Made by a program: the position numbers and the translations under genes. A model generated the notes under the pieces. The model searched no databases. It saw nothing but the letters and a program-made list of their open reading frames with translations, and was not told the origin of the DNA. A stretch of 13,412 nucleotides of DNA from Curvibacter sp. Its GTDB lineage: Bacteria; Pseudomonadota; Gammaproteobacteria; Burkholderiales; Burkholderiaceae_C. Shown here piece after piece: positions 6,353-13,412 of this stretch (its first letter is position 1; every line of letters begins with the position of its first letter). Location: contig DNQP01000142.1 of NCBI GenBank assembly GCA_003500955.1, positions 1-13,412 of the forward strand. The letters run 5' to 3'.

Positions 6353-8944
6353 TCAGGCCGAAACCTTGTCGGCCACGTCCTTGTACTCCTCGATCTGGTC
6401 GAAGTTCATGTATCGGTAGACGCTGGCCTTGTCGGCATCGATCACGCCCATCTCCTTGAGGTACTCCTCGCGGGTCGGCAGGCGGCCCAGGCGCGAGGCG
6501 ATCGCGGCCAGCTCAGCGGAGCCCAGGAACACATTGGTGTTCTTGCCCAGACGGTTGGGGAAGTTGCGGGTCGAGGTGGAGATCACCGTCGCGCCCTCCT
6601 TCACCTGGGCCTGGTTGCCCATGCACAGCGAGCAACCGGGCATCTCGGTGCGCGCACCGGCGGTGCCGAAGGCAGCGTAGTGGCCTTCCTTGATCAGCTC
6701 GTTCTGGTCCATCTTGGTCGGCGGCGCGACCCAGAGCTTGACCGGGATGTCACGCTGGCCGCCCAGCAGCTTGGCCGCGGCGCGGAAGTGACCGATATTG
6801 GTCATGCACGAGCCGATGAAGGCCTCGTCGATCTTGGTGCCGGCCACGTCGGACAGGAACTTGGCATCGTCCGGATCGTTGGGGCAGCAGACGATGGGCT
6901 CCTTGATGTCGTTCATGTCGATCTCGATCACGGCGGCGTACTCGGCGTCCTTGTCGGCTTCGAGCAGCTCGGGCTTGGCCAGCCAGGCCTCGACCTTCTC
7001 GATGCGGCGCTGCAAGGTCTTCGCGTCCTGGTAGCCGTCGGCGATCATGTTCTTCATCAGCACGACGTTGGAGTTCAGGTACTCGATGATCGGCTCCTTG
7101 TTGAGCTTGATCGTGCAGCCGGCGGCCGAGCGCTCGGCCGAGGCGTCGCTGAGCTCGAAAGCCTGCTCCACCTTCAGCTCCGGCAGACCCTCGATCTCGA
7201 GGATGCGGCCCGAGAAGATGTTCTTCTTGCCGGCCTTGGCCACAGTCAGCAGACCGGCCTTGATCGCGTACAAGGGGATGGCATGCACGAGGTCACGCAG
7301 GGTGACACCGGGCTGCAGCTTGCCTTTGAAGCGCACCAGCACCGACTCGGGCATGTCGAGCGGCATCACGCCCGTGGCGGCACCGAAGGCCACCAGGCCG
7401 GAGCCGGCGGGGAAGGAGATGCCGATGGGGAAGCGGGTGTGGCTGTCGCCGCCCGTGCCCACGGTGTCGGGCAGCAGCAGGCGGTTGAGCCAGCTGTGGA
7501 TCACGCCGTCACCCGGGCGCAGCGAGACGCCGCCGCGGTTGGAGATGAAGGCCGGCAGCTCGCGGTGGGTCTTGACGTCCACGGGCTTGGGATAGGCCGC
7601 GGTATGGCAGAAGGACTGCATCACCAGATCAGCCGAGAAGCCCAGGCAAGCCAGGTCCTTGAGCTCGTCGCGGGTCATGGGGCCGGTCGTGTCCTGCGAA
7701 CCGACCGTGGTCATCTTCGGCTCGCAGTAGGTGCCCGGACGCACGCCCTGGCCCTCGGGCAGGCCGACCGCACGGCCGACCATCTTCTGCGCCAACGTGT
7801 AACCCTTGCCGCTGTCCTTGGGTGCCACGGGCAGGCGGAACACGGTGGAAGCCTTCAGGCCCAGGAACTCGCGCGCCTTGGCCGTCAGCGAACGGCCGAT
7901 GATCAGGTTGATACGGCCACCGGCACGCACCTCATCGAACAGCACCTCGCTGCGCAGCTGGAACTCGGCCACGGTCTGGCCGTTCTTCACGATTTCGCCG
8001 TCGTAGGGCAGCACGTCGACCACATCCCCCATCTCCAGCTTGGAGACATCGACCTCGATCGGCAGCGCACCCGAGTCCTCCTGCGTGTTGAAGAAGATCG
8101 GGGCGATCTTGCCGCCCAGCGTGACGCCACCAAAACGCTTGTTCGGCACAAAGGGAATGTCCTGGCCCGTGGCCCAGATCACCGAGTTGGTGGCCGATTT
8201 GCGGCTCGAACCCGTGCCCACGACGTCACCCACGTAGGCCACGAGGTGGCCCTTCTTCTTGAGGTCGTCGATGAACTTCATCGGACCGCGCTTGCCGTCC
8301 TCCTCGGGCTTGAACGCCGCGTCGGGACGGGTGTTCTTGAGCATGGCCAGGTAGTGCAGCGGGATGTCCGGGCGGCTCCAGGCATCGGGTGCCGGCGACA
8401 GGTCATCGGTGTTGGTCTCGCCGGGCACCTTGAAGACGGTGATGGTGATGGACTTGGGCACTTCCGGACGCGAGGTGAACCACTCGGCGTCGGCCCAGCT
8501 CTGCATCACTTCCTTGGCCTTGGCATTGCCGGCCTTGGCCTTAGCGGCCACGTCATTGAAGAAATCGAACATCAGCAGGGTCTTCTTCAGACCCTCCGCC
8601 GCCACGCCCGCCACCTCGGCGTCGTCGAGCAGCTCGATCAGCGGATGCACGTTGTAGCCGCCCACCATGGTGCCGAGCAGCTCGGTCGCCTTGGCCTTGG
8701 AGACCAGGCCGACCTTGAGGTCGCCATGGGCCACGGCGGCCAGGAAGCTGGCCTTGACCTTGGCGGCATCGTCCACGCCCGGAGGCACGCGATGGGTCAG
8801 CAGGTCCAGCAGAAAAGCCTCTTCGCCCTTGGGCGGGTTCTTGATCAGTTCAATCAGCTCGGCCGTCTGCTTGGCATCGAGGGGCAACGGGGGGATGCCG
8901 AGCGCGGCGCGTTCAGCGGCATGGGCGCGGTAGGCTTGCAACAT
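6353..8944 (-). CDS. acnB: Aconitate hydratase B (bifunctional, 2-methylisocitrate type)
   Basis: AcnB interconverts citrate and isocitrate through cis-aconitate in the TCA cycle, using a 4Fe-4S cluster. The 863-residue length matches the AcnB family and differs from the ~900-residue AcnA type. The protein starts [22 protein letters not shown], the helical HEAT-like domain unique to AcnB, followed by the swivel domain ([19 protein letters not shown] at roughly 175-195) and the catalytic domains. Cluster ligands are visible as IGSCMTN (Cys near 713) and GCSLCMGN (Cys near 771 and 774). The SRKSATNSV segment and SSTRNF-like TSTRNFPNR are also present. AAGGAG stands before the ATG at 8944. Its 3' end has a strong terminator. 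It lies 39 bases behind the CitE-like gene, with a terminator hairpin between, so expression may involve partial read-through. Confidence 0.98.
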   Translation of the reverse strand: MLQAYRAHAAERAALGIPPLPLDAKQTAELIELIKNPPKGEEAFLLDLLTHRVPPGVDDAAKVKASFLAAVAHGDLKVGLVSKAKATELLGTMVGGYNVHPLIELLDDAEVAGVAAEGLKKTLLMFDFFNDVAAKAKAGNAKAKEVMQSWADAEWFTSRPEVPKSITITVFKVPGETNTDDLSPAPDAWSRPDIPLHYLAMLKNTRPDAAFKPEEDGKRGPMKFIDDLKKKGHLVAYVGDVVGTGSSRKSATNSVIWATGQDIPFVPNKRFGGVTLGGKIAPIFFNTQEDSGALPIEVDVSKLEMGDVVDVLPYDGEIVKNGQTVAEFQLRSEVLFDEVRAGGRINLIIGRSLTAKAREFLGLKASTVFRLPVAPKDSGKGYTLAQKMVGRAVGLPEGQGVRPGTYCEPKMTTVGSQDTTGPMTRDELKDLACLGFSADLVMQSFCHTAAYPKPVDVKTHRELPAFISNRGGVSLRPGDGVIHSWLNRLLLPDTVGTGGDSHTRFPIGISFPAGSGLVAFGAATGVMPLDMPESVLVRFKGKLQPGVTLRDLVHAIPLYAIKAGLLTVAKAGKKNIFSGRILEIEGLPELKVEQAFELSDASAERSAAGCTIKLNKEPIIEYLNSNVVLMKNMIADGYQDAKTLQRRIEKVEAWLAKPELLEADKDAEYAAVIEIDMNDIKEPIVCCPNDPDDAKFLSDVAGTKIDEAFIGSCMTNIGHFRAAAKLLGGQRDIPVKLWVAPPTKMDQNELIKEGHYAAFGTAGARTEMPGCSLCMGNQAQVKEGATVISTSTRNFPNRLGKNTNVFLGSAELAAIASRLGRLPTREEYLKEMGVIDADKASVYRYMNFDQIEEYKDVADKVSA

Positions 8945-8967
8945 GGTGACTCCTTGTAGGACAACTC

Positions 8968-9000
8968 AAAAAGGGCGCCCGCCTCAGGCGGGCACGCCCT
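8968..9000 (-). terminator. Terminator hairpin containing the stop codon of the CitE-like gene
   Basis: On the minus strand GCCCGCC (8993-8987) pairs with GGCGGGC (8983-8977). The three-base loop (8986-8984) is exactly the TGA stop codon. The stem is extended by AGGGC (9000-8996) with GCCCT (8976-8972) after a two-base bulge, and T5 (8972-8968) follows. It lies 24 bases before acnB, so a translating ribosome finishing the lyase would cover the hairpin while it forms. Confidence 0.75.
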
Positions 9001-10039
9001 GGGGTTTGGTCGCGGTCGAAGCCGCGAAATAGGGCTGCATGGCGGGCGGCAGCGCGCGACCGGTCTGGTGCGCGCGCTCCAGCAGCTGCCAAAAATAACG
9101 GTAGCTGGCCCGATCGTGCAGCTGCTTTTCGTAGCTCACGGGGGCCCACTGCGCGGCCTGGGCGGCCTCGATGATGGCGGCCGCGCGCTCGACGTCGGCC
9201 GCATCGGGTGCCAGTGCCTCCAGGATGGGACGGATCTGGCCCGGATGGATGCTCCACATGCGGGTGTAGCCGAACTCGCGCGCCGCGCGGCGGGCAGCGG
9301 CCTGCATGGCTGCGGCGTCGCTGAACTCGGTGACCACACAGTGCGAGGGCACCTTGCCGTGCGCGTGGCAGGCCGAGGCGATCTCTAGCTTGGCACGCAC
9401 CACCAGCGGGTGGCTGAACTGGCCCGCGCTGCCCATGGCGCTGTCGGGGATGGCTCCGCCATGCGCCGAGACGAAGTCCATCAGGCCTAAGCTGACGGAC
9501 TGCACACGCGGATGCGCCGCAATGTCAAAAGCGCGGTGCACCGCGGCTGGCGACTCCAGCAGCACCTGCAGCGGCAGCGGCGCGGCGCGACCCGCGCCGC
9601 GCGCGGCGGCATCGACCGCCGCCACGGCACGCTCCACGTCAGCCACCGTCTCGACCTTGGGGATCATGAGGTGGCACAGGGCCGCACCGGCACCGCCGAC
9701 GATCGTGGCCACATCCTGCTCGAAGGCCGCATGATCGACCGGGTGCACGCGCACCGCGATGCGCGGCGCGGCAGGCAGAGCCGCCTTGCGGGCGGCCTGC
9801 TGGGCCTCATTCGCCAACGCCACCACCATCTGCGCATGGTCACGTTCGCCACCCACGGGCGCGCCATCCTCGCAATCGAGCGAGGCGTCGAACACGCAGG
9901 CGCCGAACTCGGCCGTCATCTCGGCCTGCAGCTGCAGGCTCTTGCGCATGCGCACTTCCACGCCGCTGTAATGATCGCAAACCGGCAGGAAGCCAGCGGC
10001 GGCCTGAGCACCGAGGAGGATGTCGCGCGGGTGGGCCAT
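8984..10039 (-). CDS. HpcH/HpaI aldolase / citrate lyase beta-like CoA-ester lyase
   Basis: This 351-residue TIM-barrel protein resembles CitE and malyl-CoA lyases, which cleave or join 3-hydroxyacyl-CoA thioesters with Mg2+. Visible landmarks are LDCEDGA (54-60), RVHP (97-100, in place of the usual R-N segment), IPKVE (126-130), LLESP with Glu162 (the metal-binding acid), and SLGLMDF with Asp188 (the second metal ligand). It is longer than CitE (about 290) and nearer to malyl/citramalyl-CoA lyase-like proteins, but the substrate cannot be named from sequence. The start at 10039 lies 7 bases after the mdh stop and has a weak ribosome binding site, suggesting translational coupling. The position between mdh and acnB points to central carbon metabolism, for example malyl-CoA or citramalyl-CoA chemistry. 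Confidence 0.85.
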   Translation of the reverse strand: MAHPRDILLGAQAAAGFLPVCDHYSGVEVRMRKSLQLQAEMTAEFGACVFDASLDCEDGAPVGGERDHAQMVVALANEAQQAARKAALPAAPRIAVRVHPVDHAAFEQDVATIVGGAGAALCHLMIPKVETVADVERAVAAVDAAARGAGRAAPLPLQVLLESPAAVHRAFDIAAHPRVQSVSLGLMDFVSAHGGAIPDSAMGSAGQFSHPLVVRAKLEIASACHAHGKVPSHCVVTEFSDAAAMQAAARRAAREFGYTRMWSIHPGQIRPILEALAPDAADVERAAAIIEAAQAAQWAPVSYEKQLHDRASYRYFWQLLERAHQTGRALPPAMQPYFAASTATKPQGVPA

Positions 10040-10046
10040 GATGTGC

Positions 10047-11033
<987 letters not shown>

Positions 11034-11119
11034 GGTGGGAACTCCAGAAGGTGATGAGTGATCGCTGACCGGGGAGGCCTCCTGCACGCAGGGTGGCGGG
11101 CATCCCGGAAGGTGCCGGC

Positions 11120-11148
11120 AGTGTAGCGCGAAAAGCCTCCATTTTCAA
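11120..11148 (-). promoter_or_regulatory. Sigma-70 promoter of mdh
   Basis: On the minus strand TTGAAA (11148-11143) and TACACT (11125-11120) are separated by exactly 17 bases; both match the consensus well. The predicted start is near 11113, leaving a leader of about 80 bases that includes the palindrome GGAGGCCTCC. The palindromic operator lies immediately upstream of the -35 box. Confidence 0.75.
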
Positions 11149-11149
11149 T

Positions 11150-11177
11150 TTGTCTTATGTCTTATATAAGATATGAT
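11150..11177 (+). promoter_or_regulatory. Promoter of the GntR gene, overlapping the operator
   Basis: On the plus strand TTGTCT (11150-11155) and TATGAT (11172-11177) are 16 bases apart. The predicted start is near 11184, 33 bases before the ATG at 11217. The whole spacer is filled by the palindrome at 11160-11171, which fits autorepression. Confidence 0.6.
11151..11171. promoter_or_regulatory. Probable GntR operator (TCTTATATAAGA) in the gntR-mdh gap
   Basis: TCTTATATAAGA (11160-11171) is a perfect 12-bp palindrome. Its left half is repeated directly: TGTCTTAT occurs at 11151-11158 and again at 11158-11165, sharing one base. A short AT-rich palindrome beside a gntR gene is the normal form of a HutC-type GntR operator. 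The site lies within the gntR promoter and directly upstream of the mdh -35 box, so one protein could affect both. Binding is inferred from position and symmetry. Confidence 0.7.
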
Positions 11178-11216
11178 TGGGGTCATTTCACCAGCCACGC
11201 CAACCGGGTCCACCGC

Positions 11217-12005
11217 ATGAATTCCAGCTCGCTTCCCCTGGCCGACAGTGCCATGGCCGCCGCGGACGGCGGTGGTCCTGCCCCGGCCTTCAGCCCCCTG
11301 TACCAGCAGATCAAGGGGCTGATCCTGCAAAGCCTGCAATCGGGCGAATGGAAGCCCGGCGAAGCCATCCCCAGCGAGATGGACCTGGCGGCGCGCTACC
11401 GCGTGAGCCAGGGCACGGTGCGCAAGGCCATCGACGAGCTGGCCGCTGACAACCTGCTGGTGCGCCGCCAGGGCAAGGGCACCTTTGTCGCCACCCACGC
11501 CGAGCAGCATGTGCAGTACCGCTTCCTGCGCCTCATGCCCGACACGGGCGACCGCCAGAGCGAGGGCCCGGCCGAACGCACCATCATCGACTGCAAGCGC
11601 CTGCGCGCCACCGCCGAGATCGCACGTGCGCTGGCCCTGCGCAGTGGTGACAGCGTGCTGCAGGTACGCCGCGTGCTGGCCTTTGCCGGCCGCCCCACCA
11701 TCCTGGAAGACCTCTGGTTACCGGGCATCCCCTTCAAAGGCCTCACGGCCGAAAGGCTCAGCGATGATCACGGCCCCATGTACGCCATGTTCGAGACCGA
11801 GTTCGGCGTGCGCATGGTGCGCGCCGAGGAAAAGATCCGCGCCGTGCTGCCCGACGCGGCCCAGAGCGCGCTGCTCAAGGTGGGCAAGAACACGCCGCTG
11901 CTGAGCGTGGAGCGCATCGCCTACACCTATAACGATGTCCCCATGGAATTGCGCCGTGGCCTTTATTTGACGGACACGCATCACTACCGCAATGTGCTGA
12001 GTTGA
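11217..12005 (+). CDS. GntR-family (HutC/UTRA) transcription regulator
   Basis: The 262-residue protein has an N-terminal winged helix-turn-helix at about residues 25-92 (PLYQQIKGLIL, then PGEAIPSEMDLAARYRVSQGTVRKAIDEL, then GKGTFVA) and a C-terminal UTRA ligand-binding domain at about 98-258, with RRVLAFAGRPTILEDLWLP typical of that fold. The effector is unknown. The start at 11217 is preferred over an in-frame ATG at 11157 because the latter lies inside the operator and upstream of the predicted transcript start. No strong Shine-Dalgarno sequence is visible. It stands between mdh-lyase-acnB on one side and sdhCDA on the other, so it is a good candidate controller of the TCA cycle, with a citrate, malate or succinate-related effector as a guess. 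I recall TCA-linked GntR regulators from comparative studies of Burkholderiales but cannot verify it here. Confidence 0.93.
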   Translation: MNSSSLPLADSAMAAADGGGPAPAFSPLYQQIKGLILQSLQSGEWKPGEAIPSEMDLAARYRVSQGTVRKAIDELAADNLLVRRQGKGTFVATHAEQHVQYRFLRLMPDTGDRQSEGPAERTIIDCKRLRATAEIARALALRSGDSVLQVRRVLAFAGRPTILEDLWLPGIPFKGLTAERLSDDHGPMYAMFETEFGVRMVRAEEKIRAVLPDAAQSALLKVGKNTPLLSVERIAYTYNDVPMELRRGLYLTDTHHYRNVLS

Positions 12006-12021
12006 GAAACTCGGTTACGCA

Positions 12022-12060
12022 CATAAGGTCGAACAATGAATCCTTCGACACAAACTTATG
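12022..12060. promoter_or_regulatory. Nested inverted repeats upstream of sdhC, with operator-like half-sites
   Basis: CATAAG (12022-12027) and CTTATG (12055-12060) are inverted repeats that share the CTTAT/ATAAG core of the palindrome beside gntR. Inside them GTCGAA (12028-12033) and TTCGAC (12044-12049) form a second pair. They may be separated half-sites for the GntR protein near the sdh promoter, or a hairpin in the RNA. The half-sites are short, so this is tentative. Confidence 0.4.
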
Positions 12061-12075
12061 GATGCTGCATTGCAA

Positions 12076-12081
12076 TAGAAT
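12076..12081 (+). promoter_or_regulatory. Possible -10 element of the sdh promoter
   Basis: TAGAAT matches five of six bases of the -10 consensus and lies 56 bases before the sdhC start. At normal spacing the -35 position falls on the half-site around 12053-12059, where the match is poor. That would suit a promoter needing an activator or one blocked by a repressor, but the call is weak. Confidence 0.35.
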
Positions 12082-12137
12082 TTACCCTTGTCAACGCCTG
12101 AAAGTTTCACGGCGGTTACATCATCGAAAGCCCCACC

Positions 12138-12581
12138 ATGTCCGAGCTTGCCACTCCTTCCCGGCCCCAGCGGCCCGAGTTCCGCAATATCCACGCGCTC
12201 AAGGACCTGCCCAGCTACCGCCTGCCCCCGGCTGGCTGGGTATCCATCCTGCACCGCGTCAGCGGTGCCCTGATGTTCCTTCTGCTGCCCTTCATCCTCT
12301 GGATGTTCGACACCTCCCTGACTTCCGAATATTCCTTCGCCCGCTTCAGCGCTGCCTTCGGTGTCGGCATCGGTTTCGTGCCGGGCTGGTTCATCAAGCT
12401 CGTGGCCCTGGCCCTGATCTGGGCCTACCTGCACCACATCATCGCCGGCTTGCGCCACCTGTGGATGGACGCGACCCACGCCGTGAGCAAGGCCTTCGGT
12501 CGCAGCTCGGCCATCGTCACGCTGGCACTGAGCCTGGGCCTGACAGTCGTGCTGGGCGCCAAGCTGTTCGGCCTCTACTGA
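12138..12581 (+). CDS. sdhC: Succinate dehydrogenase cytochrome b556 subunit
   Basis: SdhC anchors succinate dehydrogenase in the inner membrane and, with SdhD, binds heme b and ubiquinone. The 147-residue protein has three hydrophobic segments (about 42-58, 83-103, 124-145). The quinone-site motif SILHRVSG is at 36-43 (Ser36 and Arg40 correspond to the E. coli quinone-site Ser and Arg). The heme motif HIIAGLRHLWMD is at 100-111, with His100 as the likely axial ligand. The N-terminus is about 15 residues longer than in E. coli, as in other betaproteobacteria. The ATG at 12138 has a weak GAAAG upstream. It is the first gene of the sdhCDA(B) operon and follows gntR by 132 bases containing possible promoter and operator elements. 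Confidence 0.96.
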   Translation: MSELATPSRPQRPEFRNIHALKDLPSYRLPPAGWVSILHRVSGALMFLLLPFILWMFDTSLTSEYSFARFSAAFGVGIGFVPGWFIKLVALALIWAYLHHIIAGLRHLWMDATHAVSKAFGRSSAIVTLALSLGLTVVLGAKLFGLY

Positions 12582-12599
12582 GACTCAAGGAGCAACACA

Positions 12600-12965
12600 A
12601 TGTCTGTCAACTACGGCTCCAAGCGCATCGTCGTCGGCGCGCACTATGGCCTGCGTGACTGGATCGTCCAACGCGCCACGGCCGTCCTCATGGTCCTCTT
12701 CACGCTGCTGGTGCTGGCCCAGGTGGTCTTCACCCGCGGTCCCATCGGCTACGAGACCTGGGCCGGCATCTTCGCGCCCCAATGGATGAAGGTCATCACC
12801 TTCGCCGTCATCGTCGCCCTGATCTGGCACGTCTGGGTCGGCATGCGCGACATCTGGATGGACTACATCAAGCCCGTCTGGCTGCGCCTGTCGCTGCAGG
12901 TATTCACCCTCGTCTGGCTGGTCGGCTGTGCCGGCTGGGCCCTCCAAGTCCTCTGGAGACTCTGA
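12600..12965 (+). CDS. sdhD: Succinate dehydrogenase hydrophobic membrane anchor subunit
   Basis: SdhD is the second membrane anchor of complex II. The 121-residue protein has three hydrophobic segments (about 25-45, 62-83, 97-117). GLRDWIVQRATAV at 17-29 is a family motif, and HVWVGMRDIWMDYIKP at 77-92 holds the likely second heme ligand His77 and the quinone-site pair Asp88-Tyr89. AAGGAG stands before the ATG, which follows sdhC by 18 bases. The sdhA start follows its stop by 3 bases, so the genes are tightly coupled. Length and motifs are normal. Confidence 0.96.
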   Translation: MSVNYGSKRIVVGAHYGLRDWIVQRATAVLMVLFTLLVLAQVVFTRGPIGYETWAGIFAPQWMKVITFAVIVALIWHVWVGMRDIWMDYIKPVWLRLSLQVFTLVWLVGCAGWALQVLWRL

Positions 12966-12968
12966 GTC

Positions 12969-13412
12969 ATGTCCTATTCCATCTCCAAGCGCAAGTTCGA
13001 CGTCGTCATCGTCGGAGCCGGCGGCTCCGGCATGCGCGCCTCACTGCAGCTGGCGCGCGCCGGCCTGAACGTGGCCGTGCTGTCCAAGGTCTTCCCCACC
13101 CGCTCGCACACCGTGGCCGCCCAGGGCGGCATCGGCGCCTCGCTCGGCAACATGTCCGAGGACAACTGGCACTACCACTTCTACGACACCGTCAAGGGCT
13201 CCGACTGGCTCGGCGACCAGGACGCCATCGAGTTCATGTGCCGTGAAGCGCCCAAGGTCGTCTACGACCTCGAGCACATGGGCATGCCCTTCGACCGCAA
13301 CCCGGACGGCACCATCTACCAGCGCCCCTTCGGCGGCCACACCGCCGACTACGGCGAGAAGCCCGTGCAGCGCGCCTGCGCCGCGGCCGACCGGACCGGA
13401 CACGCGATGCTG
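12969..13412 (+). CDS. sdhA: Succinate dehydrogenase flavoprotein subunit, cut by the right edge
   Basis: The first 148 codons of the roughly 590-600-residue flavoprotein are present and in frame to the window end. SdhA oxidises succinate to fumarate and passes electrons through SdhB to quinone. The dinucleotide-binding loop GAGGSG is at 16-21, and the segment [18 protein letters not shown] (44-61) carries His47, the expected covalent FAD attachment residue. The [13 protein letters not shown] and [25 protein letters not shown] segments are also typical. GGAG precedes the ATG and overlaps the end of sdhD. The remainder, with sdhB probably next, lies outside. Confidence 0.97.
   Translation, partial: MSYSISKRKFDVVIVGAGGSGMRASLQLARAGLNVAVLSKVFPTRSHTVAAQGGIGASLGNMSEDNWHYHFYDTVKGSDWLGDQDAIEFMCREAPKVVYDLEHMGMPFDRNPDGTIYQRPFGGHTADYGEKPVQRACAAADRTGHAML

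Noticed and set aside
6680..8959. A 759-codon open frame on the plus strand opposite acnB
   Set aside because: It is the antisense shadow of a GC-rich gene: histidine-, glycine- and arginine-rich composition, no recognisable domain, and fully covered by a convincing acnB.
11034..11087. Longer mdh start at 11087
   Set aside because: The extra 18 residues are not found in this family and [10 protein letters not shown] at 11033 is the expected N-terminus, with GGAG upstream.
11074..11095. Palindrome GGAGGCCTCC and the neighbouring CCTGC/GCAGG repeat in the mdh leader
   Set aside because: Short GC-rich symmetry is frequent in this DNA and the second repeat leaves almost no loop; no regulator or terminator can be supported.
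11157..11216. Upstream in-frame start for the GntR regulator
   Set aside because: It lies inside the palindromic operator and upstream of the predicted transcript start; the extra 20 residues are not part of the GntR domain.

Overview
The window looks like a chromosomal housekeeping segment of a GC-rich betaproteobacterium, most likely Burkholderiales and probably Comamonadaceae-like. This rests on gene order (rpsP-rimM-trmD-rplS followed by a CoA-pyrophosphatase-type NUDIX gene, and a GntR regulator between mdh/CitE-like/acnB and sdhCDA) and on protein style. No database search was possible. I see no mobile element, CRISPR array, tRNA or rRNA.

Layout: (1) 1-3118, minus strand: the ribosomal/tRNA-modification operon rpsP, rimM, trmD, rplS, then a terminator, a NUDIX hydrolase, and the first codons of another gene leaving the window at the left edge. 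A promoter with a perfect TATAAT lies upstream of rpsP. Both rpsP and rplS have leaders with predicted RNA structure. (2) 3117-4099, plus strand: a GNAT acetyltransferase and a TM2-domain membrane protein, ending at a perfect palindromic terminator shared with the convergent pit gene. (3) 4149-5823, minus strand: a DUF47 (PhoU-like) gene followed by a PiT phosphate transporter, with a good PHO-box match 13 bases upstream of the DUF47 start. (4) 5907-11033, minus strand: mdh, a CitE/HpcH-like CoA-ester lyase, acnB and a small DUF486 membrane protein. Terminators follow the lyase and acnB. (5) 11217-13412, plus strand: a GntR/UTRA regulator, then sdhC, sdhD and the start of sdhA, which is cut by the right edge.

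Functionally, regions 4 and 5 are a tricarboxylic-acid-cycle block: malate dehydrogenase, aconitase and succinate dehydrogenase flank a transcription factor. The gap between gntR and mdh carries a perfect 12-bp palindrome (TCTTATATAAGA) inside the gntR promoter and just upstream of the mdh promoter. Related half-sites lie upstream of sdhC. The simplest reading is an autoregulated GntR factor controlling the TCA genes on both sides. The genes are ordinary families. The parts most worth checking are regulatory: this operator system, the PHO box on DUF47-pit, the rpsP and rplS leaders, and the terminator whose loop is the stop codon of the lyase gene.
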